Of a stretch of DNA of 64,000 bases, positions 24,840 to 36,899 are shown one piece after another (position 1 is the first letter of the stretch; each line of letters opens with the position of its first letter). The notes beneath the pieces were generated by a model that was not told where the DNA came from, did no database searches, and was given only the letters and a program-made list of their open reading frames with translations. Both the position numbers and the translations under genes were made by a program. This stretch comes from Chrysomallon squamiferum (Eukaryota > Mollusca > Gastropoda > Neomphalida > Peltospiridae). The stretch lies in the NCBI GenBank assembly GCA_012295275.1, contig CM022678.1:2448781-2512780 (forward strand). Reading direction: 5' to 3'.

Positions 24840-25620
24840 GCACTTTCAGAAAGAGGAAATCAAATTAACAAAATACTTGGTCTGGTTGGTTGTGAAAGTC
24901 ACCTGATAGTTGGGTTGTCTTAAGCTGTTGTTTTTGTTGGGATTAGCGGGAAATTAATTAACATTCCAGTGTCATCGATAATCAAACTGCTTTAAACTGC
25001 TTTGTTTTAACTTTGTTTTAACTTTTTTTGTTTTGACTTCTGGTATATTGCAATAGAGATTAATTCCTTAATTATTCCCTAAGCTAATTGCGTAACAACT
25101 GGAAGATGAGTCTATCATTGTATGCTAGGTAACTAAGCTAATTGCGTAACAACTGGAAGATGAGTCTATCATTGTATGCTAGGTAACAAAGCTAATTGCG
25201 TAACAACTGGAAGATGAGTCTATTATTGTATGCTAGGTAACTAAGCTAATTGTGTAACAACTGGAAGATGAGTCTATTATTGTATGCTAGGTAACTAAGC
25301 TAATTGTGTAACAACTGGAAGATGAGTCTATTATTGTATGCTAGGTAACTAAGCTAATTGTGTAACAACTGGAAGATGAGTCTATTATTCTATGCTAGGT
25401 AACTAAGCTAATTGTGTCACAACTGAAAGATGAGTCTATTATTGTATGCTAGGTAACTAAGCTAATTGTGTAACAACTGGAAGATGAGTCTATCATTGTA
25501 TGCTAGGTAACTAAGCTAATTGTGTAACAACTGGAAGATGAGTCTATCACTGTATGCTAGGTAGAGGGCATCTGATTACCAATTCGGTCATGAACTGTGT
25601 TTTTATAAGGCGTGTGACAA
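24840..25620 (+). repeat. Duplicated flank block X, copy 2
   Basis: It aligns with 3010-3290, sharing aacaaaatacttggtctg, gggaaattaattaac and tagagggcatct. It is longer than copy 1 because one internal unit is amplified (25081-25562). The order Y then X here, and X-ankyrin-Y at 3-5.8 kb, reveal the repeat unit of the old gene array. Confidence 0.75.
25081..25562 (+). repeat. 54-bp minisatellite, nine units
   Basis: Units start every 54 bases at 25081, 25135, 25189, 25243, 25297, 25351, 25405, 25459 and 25513; the last is 50 bases. Each starts aagctaattg(c/t)gtaacaac and ends tatgctaggtaact. Only scattered substitutions occur (cgtaac/tgtaac, catt/tatt), so the array is young. Confidence 0.95.
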
Positions 25621-25919
25621 ATGGATGTGTACAAAATGGGATGATACTGATAAGAGTAGCACTTGATTGTGAAAGTCCATTAAATTGCTAATGTTTTAAA
25701 ATAATAATTAAATATCATAAAACTAATTTTATTATGTTGAATACTAAATGAAAGATATAATAAACGTTATTAATGTGTGTGTGTGTGTGTGTGTGTGACC
25801 AATATAATCTTGTTAAATAAGTAAATACTAAATTTAAATTTTGTTGAAATAGTTTAGATTAGAATTTACTGTATCACTAATTTCTTTAAGATTTTTATTG
25901 TATATATATTCTAATGGTA

Positions 25920-25955
<36 letters not shown>

Positions 25956-26034
25956 ACAGTGTGTATTGTAATGCCTTTAACAGTTATAATAAATATGCTT
26001 TATAAATGGTAATTACTTTTGTTTTCTTTATCAG

Positions 26035-26169
26035 ATGAAGTATATTTAAAAAACAAAACCACACTGCAGTGGAATAATTCAGTGTACGAGTTCAGCCTGA
26101 CTTTCACTAGTGACACTGAATTACACACCAGCGTGTCTGCTAACTCTGCTAATGGAATCTTCCATGCAA
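26035..26169 (+). CDS. Candidate upstream exon of the FAM167-like gene
   Basis: A good acceptor (ttttgttttctttatcag) is followed by 135 bases open in phase 1 and then a donor GCAA/gtaaat. The exon is phase 1-1, and the next supported exon (31415) also needs phase 1, so the join keeps the frame. The peptide (NNSVYEFSLTFTSDTELHTS and flanks) has balanced composition unlike the surrounding DNA. No domain is recognised. It could belong to a different gene. Confidence 0.45.
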
Positions 26170-26242
26170 GTAAATTGTGGAATGTCCTAACAAAACACAG
26201 ACCCAGTTTATTATGTTAATTTCCTCATAAAAAGTAAATTAG

Positions 26243-27000
26243 TCATGTAATGTTTGACATGTTTTAGTGTAGATTCTCTAGGTTTGGGGTGGAATGCAAT
26301 ATTTGTTATGTTTCAATAGATTTTCTTGGGAATTATGTTTGGTATATTTCAGTGTATATCCTCTAGGTTGGGGTAGAGTCTGATAAATGTAATGCTTGGA
26401 ATGTTCCAGTGAATATTCTTTAGGTTGGGGTAGAGTATGATAAATGTAATGTTTGGTGTATTTCAGTGTATATTCTCTAGGTTGGGTAGAGTATGATAAA
26501 TGTAATGTTTGGTATATTTCAGTGTATATTCTCTAGGTTGGGGTAGAGTATGATAAATGTAATGTTTGGTATGTTTCAGTGTATATTTTCTAGGTTGGGA
26601 TAGAGTATGATAAATGTAATGTTTGGTATATTTCAGTTTATATTCTCTAGGTTGGGTAGAGTATGATAAATGTAATGTTTGGTATATTTTAGTTTATATT
26701 CTCCCTGTTGGGGTGGAGTATGATAAATGTAATGTTTGGTATATTTCAGTGTATATTCTCTAGGTTGGGTAGAGTATGATAAATGTAATGTTTGGTATAT
26801 TTCAGTGTATATTCTCTAGGTTGGGGTAGAGTATGATAAATGTAATGTTTGGTATATTTCAGTGTATATTCTCTAGGTTGGGGTAGAGTATGATAAATGT
26901 TATGTTTGGTTGGGTAGATGTTTCAAGTTGGTATGCTTCAGTGTATACTAAACATAAATGTAATGATGATATTCTCTAGGTTGGGTAGCATGATAAATGT
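26243..27000 (+). repeat. ~57-bp minisatellite
   Basis: About 13 units of the pattern tgtttggtatatttcag, then tgtatattctctaggttggg, then gtagagtatgataaatgtaa. Units are 55-58 bases, with first units most diverged (26243-26400), a homogeneous middle, and scrambled fragments at 26900-27070. It lies inside the putative long intron of the FAM167-like gene. Confidence 0.9.
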
Positions 27001-27124
27001 AAAATATTTCAATATTCATATTCATTAATCCAAGTATATTGGTATATTTTGGTATGTTTCAAGTGGTTGGGGACTAAAATTGAAATGAAAACAGCAGCAT
27101 AGAAAACAACATATTCATCAATCC

Positions 27125-27139
<15 letters not shown>

Positions 27140-27172
<33 letters not shown>

Positions 27173-27287
27173 TATATATATATATATTTTTTATTATATA
27201 TATACTCAGTCAATATATATTAAATAAAATGTTCTTATTACATATATATATAATAAGAACATTTTATTAAATATATATTGACTGAGT
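27140..27287. repeat. (GT)n/(AT)n tract and short hairpin
   Basis: GT and AT dinucleotide runs (27129-27190) are followed by an inverted repeat: 27204-27240 (actcagtcaatatatatt and on) is the reverse complement of about 27250-27287, with one mismatch and a loop of about 10 bases. It may be a small MITE or foldback element. It has no ORF. Confidence 0.8.
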
Positions 27288-27825
27288 TGAATGTAAAGTT
27301 TCTGTGAGTTTTCTGTTACTTGTAGCCAGGTGTTTCAGACTGATGTCACTCACAGTACAGAACCTCAGCAATCAGGTCTTTCTCCTGTTTTTTTATCTGC
27401 TTCCACATTCCTTGCTTAAAAACCCATAACAAAATTCAAATAAGAAAATGTTTCCTGAAATGTTGGCTGTTGACAGTACATTATGCAGTAGGTTGTTATA
27501 AACAGAGTTCACTGTAATATCTTTAGTCTGCATAAAAACAATCTTAATTCTTTTGTCTGTAGAAAAAACAGCATACTCTCTGGAATCTTTCACAAGAAAA
27601 TATAATCTCTTATGTTTGTGTAAAAACTTGAATCTCTTTCAAGTGTCAAAAAAAGAAGAAAAAAGAGAACAACAGTATAATATGTTTAGTCTGTTTTTAT
27701 TTTGGTAACAGTATAGTATTAAGATTAAATAATTATATGAAATACTATATATCTACACACAGTGACATAAATTAAAATACTCTTTGACACATACCTACAC
27801 AATAACCCATTAAAATGCTCGCAGA

Positions 27826-27826
27826 C

Positions 27827-27888
<62 letters not shown>

Positions 27889-28421
27889 GAAGAAGAAGAA
27901 TAATAAGAATAAGAATAATAATATATGTACTCCACATCTGGTACTTTCTACACCTAGAGTAACACACTTTAATTATCAACACAAACACACAAACAAAAGT
28001 ACATTAAATACTTGCTAAGTCAGATGTATGTTAAAATGCTCACTAACTTTTACTGAACAAAATACATTAAAACTATCACAGACATAAACAAAGCAACCAC
28101 TAAGAATATCTTCATTAACCTTGATGAAGAATTTAACAAAATTTCTCTTTATTAATTGAAATTATTGATAGGAGGAAGGAAATATAAATAATTCTGTTAT
28201 GGAATGATTCCTGTCATGTTTTTTCAGTGGTTGAGAGGGTGTGGCTTATGTGCTGTATAGTGTATTACAAAGAAAGCAAGGTATAATTGCTTTTTTAAAT
28301 TTAATTTTAATTTTTTTTTTATTGTTTTATAGAATCAGGTAGCAATACAGTGGAAATAAATTCAGTGGGTCTTGACAGCTATTGTGCAAAGAAAGAAATT
28401 ATTGTTATTGCTATTATTATG

Positions 28422-28457
<36 letters not shown>

Positions 28458-28520
28458 CTTGAGTTATTATACTTTTTTTATTTTCTCATTCTGTATGGCT
28501 GTTTCCCCCTCACACTTCAG

Positions 28521-28551
<31 letters not shown>

Positions 28552-28810
28552 GTGTGTGTGTGTGTGTGTGTGTCTGCACATGTTTGTATGTGTTTGTATT
28601 CTAATTTGTATATAAAATGAACTAAATAAGTAAGCATATATGTATGCCTGTAAGTATGCAAGCATGTATGTATTATGTACATATATATGTATGTATATAT
28701 ACATGTATATATGTATGTATGTATGTATTGTTTTCTCTCTCTGTATGTGTGTGTATCTCTCTCTCTCTCTCTCTATGTGTGTGTGTTGTGTGTGTGTGTG
28801 TGTGTGTGTA
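27826..28810. repeat. Microsatellite-rich stretch
   Basis: An AAT run (27826-27922), a TTA run (about 28408-28455), GT runs (28518-28573 and 28770-28808), GTAT and CT runs. All ORFs here are repeat translations. No gene is supported between 27300 and 31400 apart from possible unseen introns of the FAM167-like gene. Confidence 0.85.
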
Positions 28811-28974
28811 AAGAAAGTGACCATGTTTTCATTCATGAAGGGGAAGTAACTTTACTGTTGCTACAGAGGATTTCAGTTAATAAACAGGTATTATGTTTGA
28901 AATAAAAATAATAATAAAAATAAAATTAAAAAAAGGTTAAAAAGTTAAAATGAAAGATTATATATATAGATAAT

Positions 28975-29515
28975 AATAAAAGCATTGTATGTCTAAAGGG
29001 AAAAATAATTTTATTTAATATTAACTGTTTCTGGTATCATAGACAGAGAAATAACAGATTGCTTTTTCGGGTCAATGTAAGGTATTTCATGTAAATATTG
29101 AAGACAGTTAAAGAAATATAAACATTTACAAACTACAAGCAGAGTGATGAATAAAACCTGGACCCAACCTGGGACTTGATTTGAAAACTTGTCTTGTTCT
29201 TTACATTCAACAGTTATAATACTAAAGTATAATTTAGAATTTTGTTTGAAACAATAAATAAATAAACAAATGTGTGTGTGTATATGATAAAAACATTTTA
29301 TTTAATATTAAGAGTAATTTGTATCAGAGACAGAGAAATACAAGTTGATTGTTCAAGTCAATGTTAGGTATTTGATGTAAATATTGAAAACAGAAATATA
29401 ATTTACAAACTGCAAGCAGAGTGAAAAGTCATTTTGAATAAAACCTAGACACAACCTCAGTCTAGTTTTGAAAATTAAACATAACATTTAAGTATATTTT
29501 AGAATTTTAACTAAC
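28975..29515 (+). repeat. Tandem duplication, ~270-bp units
   Basis: 28975-29250 and 29285-29515 are diverged direct copies, sharing attttatttaatatta, gacagagaaataa, gtcaatgt(a/t)aggtattt and acaagcagagtga/gcaagcagagtga in order. Non-coding. Confidence 0.75.
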
Positions 29516-29751
29516 AGTCATCTTCTTATTGTTTTATTATAGTGAAGTATGTATACAGGTATGTCTCTTTATTTGCTTGTGTGTGTGTATTTCTATATGT
29601 ATGTATATGTTAGAAATTTAAACAAATACAATATTGACTTATTTATAATTCAGTTTAATCCATCTTTAAACTTTAGGTGAGTGTATATTATTAAACATTG
29701 TACATATTTTATTTCATTTTATTATTATTATATTATTATTATTATTATTAT

Positions 29752-29786
<35 letters not shown>

Positions 29787-30269
29787 ACATTTTATCAGGA
29801 CACTATTATATTTTTTCATATAATTTTATTTCTTTACTGCTACTACTACAAATAAAATTAAAATTAAAAGAAAATACATTATTTAGAGAATTTTATAACA
29901 CAGAATGGATGTAAAACAATATGTTGAAATATTAGCCACAGGAAGAATTAAATGTGTATCACTAAATGCTATGAACGATAAAGAATCTGATAAACTTTGC
30001 ACTAACACGTCACTAAATATTTCTATTAATATCTATCAGATTTCCTCTTCGTGTGCTTACTCGTGATAATGGGTGTATCACTGATCTTAGTACTGTGTAC
30101 GTTTAAATATTTTATTTAATCGTCGGGACTGTGTGATAAATTATTGCATTTGGATGTATGTGTATATCGGTGTGAGTGTAATAATATTGTTACCGGTGAA
30201 AGCAGAAAAAATAAATTATCTATCGTTATTCTTTTCGTTTTCTTTTCTGTTTGATTAATTATTGTTATG

Positions 30270-30310
<41 letters not shown>

Positions 30311-31400
30311 TGTTTATTTGTTTATTTATTTTTCTCATTTTGTCATTTTCACGAAGAAATGGTGTTAGAATTGAATTGAATTTAATCTTATATTAAAGGT
30401 GCTTTGATTTTGATAGTGGAATTATACTAAAGAAAACGGATATTCTCTTAGAAAAGGAGCTCTCTTTTTAAGAGGAAGTTTAATGAACACTTTGTAATGG
30501 CTGCTTCCATGTGGTAAAACTTTTTGTGAAGTGCAAATCGTTATCGAACGATTATGTCAGATGATACGAGAGGAATAACTGGTCCTGAAGTTACATTAAA
30601 CTGACTGAATTCGACGGAGGTGCTATGATGGGTGATGCAGTGATAATTAAAACCACAGCTCTTTGAAATAATGAAAATCGTTGGATCATCATCATTTATT
30701 TTATTAAATATTAAAAATAATGTTATATTTCTTTCAATTTTCAAAAGTTAAATACCAGTGTAAGTGTTCAAGAATATGGACGTAAAGCTGAAGAGGTTCG
30801 ACCTTTGTGTAAGTTAATATATTTATATTATTTTTAATTGTGTATAAATTATTATATTAAATACATTTTTTGGTTTCCAGGTCGTAGTTGGAAATAAACT
30901 ATAAAGTCATCAAAAGTTCTCAGAAATCTGAACTAGATTCATATACTTTTGAATCAAATCAAGAACTACTTAAAATTGAAAAACATTTGTTAATTGTCCA
31001 GTATTTGTATTTATTTAAGTCGTTAATAAATCCGTAAAATCGTGAATTGTTTTTATTTGTTTGCATATTACCAAAAGTTTTGTTAATATACCTGTCCTTG
31101 TCCTACTATTTTCCTGTGCCGTAGACGATGCACATAAAATATTTTTTTATTATTAATTTAAAAAACAAGATTAGCCACTGCATTAAGACTGTGAGTTTTC
31201 TCTTTCACTACTTTTGTTTCTGACAATACTGTATAATGAGTACTAATATTTGAATTTACCTGTATTGTATAATATGTACCTATGGCTTCCAGGTAAATCT
31301 TTGGCTTGGCCTATGAATTTACCTGTGTTATATTTATAGGTGTGGGTTACAGGTAAAATTGTATAACCTGTTCAGCACTGTTACACCTGTACAGGTATTG
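29516..31400. other. Non-coding stretch upstream of FAM167-like exons
   Basis: It holds TTA/TAG microsatellites (29725-29785, 30270-30310). A short ATG-led stretch at about 30776 (MDVKLKRFDLC) ends at a perfect gtaagt donor (about 30809). In that frame it does not match the phase needed by the 31415 exon, so it is not called. Nothing else is supported. Confidence 0.5.
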
Positions 31401-31414
31401 TTTTGTTCACACAG

Positions 31415-33086
31415 GTACACGTGAAGTCTTGAGGAAGGAAGACTTCAGCATGAAGGGACAGCTGACCTGCGAGTTCAAGTTTGCAACGTTTTCCTGCAGG
31501 CAACGTCAACAACACCAGCAAGACAGCGAGGCGAAAGACTACTCACTTCAAATCCTGGAAGCTCTTGAACCAGCTGTCTGTCTGGTGAGTGTGTATGTCT
31601 GTCTGTCTGGTGAGTGTATGTCTCTGTCTGTCTGGTGAGTTTGTATGTCTCTGTCTGTCTGGTTAGTTTATATGTGTGTCTCTCTGTCTGGTGAGTTTTT
31701 ATGTCTCTGTCTCTCTGTTTATTATAATTTATAAACTAATATATAATTTAACCATAATCATAAAAACAGTAATCGTACAATAATCTAAAAAATAATGATG
31801 ACAGAAACTCAAAACAAAATAAATTGACCATTTTGTTGCACACTTTACTTTATGAATTTTCTTTTTTCACTGAGAAAAACTGATGCATTTGTTATTATTT
31901 GTGTCCACACTAAATAAAAACTAAAAATACAAGTCTAAATGATTTCCTCTGCTTTAAAGTAGTTGTATTACAGGTTTGTTCTTCCATTCGTGCTGAATAC
32001 TTTGTTTCAGTTGATCAATGGTCCTAGGTTGATTAGCATAAACTGCACTTTTGAGAACTCCCCATAGAAAGAAATCAGGTGTTGTCAGATCCAGGGATCT
32101 TGCAAGTAATTCTGAAGTAATAATGAAGATACATTCGTTTAAATCTAAAGTTCTTCGCTGCATTTTTAAGAGTGAGGGTACCATTTCAAGTCAAACCATG
32201 GAGAGTCCAGTAGCGCATGCTAAAACAGAAGTCTCGATCACAAAGAACACTACAATCAGGTAACAAAAATCATTCCAAAGACTACTACTGACAGAAGTAA
32301 ATTAATAGTACAAAAGATAACATAAAATGACGTAAAATATGGAATTAAATTTGTTATTTTTAATATCTAATTTTATTTAAGTTTGTAGTTCGGTTAATTT
32401 TGGGACACCCTGTATATTAGTTCTAACTAATAAATAAATAAATTTGAATTTTTTCCCTTAAATGATAGTTTCAAAATAAATTATTATCATTTCATTTTTA
32501 GTCAAAGAAAATGCTCTGTTTCTGTTAAAACCAATTTATTCTTTGTTTACAGATTGTCCAATGAGATGACTCGTGGTTACAGTAATTAGTAAAACAAAAA
32601 CCTGTCAATCAAAATCTTTGACATGGGAGGTAGAAGGAAAAGCTCATCTGTTGACCTAGGTCAGTCCACTGCAGAGCTTGAAGTAGTGAGTAGTGATGTA
32701 GTAGGACAGAACACAGTGTGCAGTTAAGTGTGAAAACAGTGTCTACTGAAGTAGTATCAACTTTGTCAGTCTGTCTGTCTCTCTTTCATTGCTCTCTTCA
32801 TATTATTAAAAACTAAAATTACTTCCTCAGTATCAAAGCAATACTACTTCTACTAGTATTACTGTTCTACTATTAATACGATATGTTTATAATTTGGTTT
32901 CAGTAATAATTTTGGTTTTTGTTTATTTTATCAAATCATTTACATGTGTACTGTGACAGTAGCTCGTTCGGTGTTGGACGAGTTGCCTCCCTTCATCTGT
33001 TTGTTTATTATTATATTCGTTTATTGAATTTTTAATCTTCCTTAAATTTTATTTTGATTTACTTTTAATGGATTACTGTTATCATT

Positions 33087-33121
<35 letters not shown>

Positions 33122-33372
33122 TATTATTATTATTCCTTTCTTGTAGTAAGGATAATCTCTATTTACTTATTTTATTTTTATTTACTAGTACTATTATTAC
33201 TATCATCATAATCATCATCATTATTATTCCTTTGTTGATAATCTCCCTTTAATTATTTTAGATTTTACTACTATTATTAACTACTACTACTACTACTCCC
33301 AGTACTATTACTACTACTGCTACTACTACTACTACTATTATTACTACTACTACTACTACTACTACTATTAAT

Positions 33373-33404
<32 letters not shown>

Positions 33405-33408
33405 TTAT

Positions 33409-33450
<42 letters not shown>

Positions 33451-33723
33451 AGTTTCTATATTTAGATTGAACTTCGGCGACAAGACCAGTCACTCGCCAG
33501 ACAGCTTCTCGGCATTAGACGTGACCTGTCACAACTCAGACTGAGTCGAAGCTGCGAGAGGCACCAGGACATGCTGGATGATGCGCAGTGGGAAATGGAG
33601 GAATTTCAGCAACTGTCAAGAGTGCTCGATATTCCGTGCTACAGCTGTCTGTCTCCAGATCCTCTTAAACATATCGGTGTAACAAAACTGAACATCAGCA
33701 CAAGGCGATTTTCAACGTGTTAG
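31415..33723 (+). CDS. FAM167-like protein, 3' exons
   Basis: Two exons are clear. The first, 31415-31584, has acceptor ttcacacag, donor CTG/gtgagt and phase-in 1. The second, 33466-33723, has acceptor tctatatttag and ends with a TAG stop. Together they give about 142 residues. The C-terminal exon (85 residues) carries QDQSLARQLLGIRRDL, a conserved Cys/His pair in SRSCERHQDM, an acidic stretch, and the ending HIGVTKLNISTRRFSTC. I recognise this as the conserved C-terminal part of the FAM167 family, small metazoan proteins of poorly known function. The 5' part is incomplete; 26035-26169 is a phase-compatible candidate. The intron (31585-33465) holds a mariner relic and long ATC/ACT microsatellites that run almost to the acceptor. 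Confidence 0.75.
31954..32414 (-). mobile_element. Mariner-like transposase relic
   Basis: A - strand frame of 76 codons resembles the C-terminal part of mariner-type transposases. The segment ARSLDLTTPDFFLWG carries the third catalytic Asp region, followed by VYANQPRTIDQLKQSI. Nearby at about 32390-32414 lies a mariner-like terminus, ttaattttgggacaccctgta, at the 5' side of the element. The N-terminal two thirds and the other end are missing, and the surviving part has substitutions, so it is an old deleted copy inside the FAM167-like intron. Confidence 0.7.
33080..33452. repeat. (ATC)n, (ATT)n and (ACT)n microsatellites
   Basis: ATC run 33083-33120, and long ACT runs with ATT interruptions 33280-33452. 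The ACT run ends 13 bases before the last FAM167-like acceptor, so part of the polypyrimidine tract is made of this repeat. The - strand ORF here is Val/Ser low complexity. Confidence 0.9.
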
Positions 33724-33830
33724 TTTTAAATATCTTATTTTAATATTTATTTGATTTTGCTTCATTCTATTTTATTTTATTTTATTTATTTTTTTGGTTA
33801 CCATTTATTTTATTTATTTTTTATTTATAA

Positions 33831-33867
<37 letters not shown>

Positions 33868-34494
33868 TATTTATTTTTTGTGACAACATTGTTAAATAAT
33901 TCAATGAACAAAAGGATCAATGAAAACGATGTTTGTTGTGTGAAATGGAGGAAAATATAAACTAATCAAAAAGTTACAAACAATGAAATGTTAACAAAAT
34001 AATAATAAAATGTTCTAGATCTGTTGACATTAATTCTAGATGTAGATATTTCTCTCATTACATCTGATTTTCTAGTTCAGTTCATGCTAGAAACAAACAT
34101 GGTTTTCAAAGACTTGGAAATTAAAACAACTGGAAAATGTGATCCTGACTTTGTATACTGATGTAGATATTAATACTATTTTAGACTGTATTTCAGTTAC
34201 ATCAACAACATACACATAATACATTTCAACAAAGATATTGAATATTTATTTATTAATTTACGCATAACAATGATAACGGCATAAATGTAATAAAGTTTAA
34301 TAAAAACAATATTGAATATTTGTGTATTGATTTACATTTAATAATGAAAACAGCATAAATGTCCCTGTATGTGAGTGAGTGCTTGTCTGTGGATATATAA
34401 ATTTTATGATTTGGTTTGGTGTCAAGTCTGATGAAGTGAAATTAGAAGAAAACAACTAAAGATTTCATCTTTATCAAAAATGTATCATATTTTG

Positions 34495-34525
<31 letters not shown>

Positions 34526-34540
34526 TTATTTTTTCAAATC
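33724..34540. other. 3' flank of FAM167-like gene
   Basis: No gene. TTA and TTTA runs (33770-33880) and AT-rich unique sequence. Confidence 0.6.
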
Positions 34541-35429
34541 CTTTGGCTGCTTGTGGTATCACAGTGATCAGTCTAGGTGAATTTAATGATGTTTCCATTT
34601 TATCAAGATAGGTTTTCCCCAATCATTTGTTAGTGAAATACTGAGTGAAGAATGTACTGTTTAATATAATTTTAAAAAACGTAACAAAAACAAAGAAGTA
34701 AGAGAAAATAGAGTGGGTATTTTTGAAACAAAGGTAAAGAATATATTTATATATATATATACATATACGCACAAAATGAAGATAATTAGTGATGTTAAAA
34801 GATTCTATAGTTGTGCATATTTTTATTTCATTAAATTGAAAAAAAAAAATTCTATTGCCTTAGGAGATTCATTTTATATTACTTCTTTGTTATTGAGTTT
34901 TCAATACAGTGTTATTATTTTAATACACACACACACACTCGCACATAACTATGTCACGTGACAAATAACAAATTTGGGAGATTGAAATGAAATGGTTATT
35001 TTATTATGGACCAGTTTTCAATTCTTATATTTTCTTTTTATTGATAATGTTTATTTTTTTATTTTTTTATTGTAGTAAGTATTTGTTTTTTTTCCAAGAA
35101 ACTAAAACTAAAATCATTAGATTATACATGTACATAGACAGACACATACACAAACACAGCAAGAGAGTATGTATGTATGTATATCTTTTTTCTATCATCT
35201 ATGTATATATGTTTCTGTGGACGAAACAGCTGTGATGTTGTCTGTGATGTTAGCAGAAATTTCTGAATTCTCTTTTTTGTCATCCATATTGGCTGAGCTG
35301 TAACAAAAAACATAAGGACTAATTTTTGATATAAGGAAGAAAAGAAATGTTTTTGTTAACTCATTTTATATCAGGTTAGAGATAACAAAGAGAGAGAGAG
35401 AGAGAGAGTTTAATTTTAAACATTATTTA

Positions 35430-36260
35430 CATATTTTTAGGAATATTCAGAAAACAAAAGAAGAAATCCACCGCTATAACTTCAGTCTACTCCTTTTTGT
35501 TAACAACAAGTGATAATTCATTTACACCTACCCACAGACAGTACATACAATTCATATATCACTTGCTGAGCACTGCTAATATGAAAACAGCTCAGACTGC
35601 ATTTTGTTCTATAAATATATTATTGAAAGTATTTTAAATAATGAAATGAGAATTGCTTTAATAAATGCCCTCATTTTGTAAATTGTTAGATTGTTTTATA
35701 AAAATAGTCATGAAAACATAATACTCACAACACTGCTAATGTGAAAACTTAATATTGTTGTAAGTAATTACTCTTACATCATATTAGAATCAGTTCATTC
35801 AAAATATTTTGTAATAATTAACTCCAGTAATTAACAGAATACATTTACAGGATACTTTTAACGTAGACTACTAGATTATGTCTATAATTATCACTAAAAA
35901 GTTATATTAAGATATGCAATAAATATAATAACAGAATAGTAACAACTAAGTTGTATTATTAGTTTTGTCATTTGCATTAAATTGTATTAACGTAATAAAT
36001 ATAAAAATAATATCGGAATAGTTTTAATTATACTCTTACTATAATAACTTATGTGATCTAAATGATAGAAATGAAAACATCACTAATTTACAACTGGAGA
36101 AAATTTAAGCACTGAGATAATGAGTAAACGTGACAAGTAATTACAACTTTGTGATGATTAACAACAGAATGATGTTCCATATTCCTCAATGACAGTTAAG
36201 TGCATCATGTTTTTCTCAGACATTTTCAATACACTCACATAAAAACCATTAATATTTAAC
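35430..36260 (-). repeat. Inverted paralogue of the STAND-ankyrin 5' region
   Basis: Read on the - strand, this stretch follows 11985-13060. The ggaacatcattctgttgtta segment and the catcacaaagttgtaatta segment lie at about 36125-36180 and match 11992-12030. The acatttattaaa segment near 35660 matches 12800. The tgggtaggtgtaaatga segment near 35530 matches 13015. Coding exon 1 (12568-12686) is not preserved here. It is therefore an inverted, exon-less relic of another gene copy. Confidence 0.65.
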
Positions 36261-36261
36261 T

Positions 36262-36899
36262 TACCGTATATACTTGTGTACAAGGCGACCTTATGTATAA
36301 GTCGATGTGTATTTTAAGACCAAAAATTGCGTCATTTTAGGTATTACTTGTGTATAAGTCGACTGTAGATTCCAGGCACCGTCACTATTTTTAGACCAGT
36401 GTGACAGTGCCATGAAGGCCTACATTGTACGCCTACTATAACATAACTTGCACGAACATACCATAATACCGTCAATGCATGTATTACACGAGCTATAGCC
36501 TGAGTTTTGTTTATGAAATTAGGACCGATATTTAGTGCAATTTGGCAGAGAAGTTTGCATTCCTAGATCATTGCAAGACGCCGTGAGGCATAACGCCGTA
36601 TTGACGGTTTTCTCGCTTTAAAATGTATAGTTATGTCATTAAACGGAAGAATATCATGTTTTACATTCATATTTGGTTTTGTTATTTATTTTTTCAAAAA
36701 TTTGTATACGATAAAATTATATTTTTGAAAAGCTGAAAGACCGCGATTATTTTAGATGCATCTCGTAGCAAAAAATAGTCAAAATGGCGACTCTTCAGCA
36801 ACAGCTACAACGGCATTACCTATGTATAAGTCGACCCCCCCAAATATTACCTTAATACAGTCTCCCAAAAATTCGACTTATACACAAGTATATACGGTA
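36262..36899. mobile_element. 638-bp TIR element (MITE)
   Basis: Terminal inverted repeats: the left starts taccgtatatacttgtgta, and the right, reverse complemented, reads the same and then continues taagtcga. TA is at both ends, so a TA target site is possible. Inner sub-terminal repeats of gtataagtcga occur at about 36295, 36350 and 36825. There is no transposase frame. The superfamily is not assigned. Confidence 0.8.

Noticed and set aside
25081-25562. CRISPR-like array of regular repeats
   Set aside because: The 54-base units are head-to-tail with no unique spacers, in a eukaryotic setting. It is a minisatellite.
30776-30808. Short ATG-led exon ending in a perfect gtaagt donor
   Set aside because: It leaves phase 0 while the next FAM167-like exon needs phase 1, and the nearest other acceptor leads to a quick stop. 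Kept only as a note.
33277-33483. - strand Val/Ser-rich ORF
   Set aside because: It is a translation of the (ACT)n/(ATT)n microsatellite.
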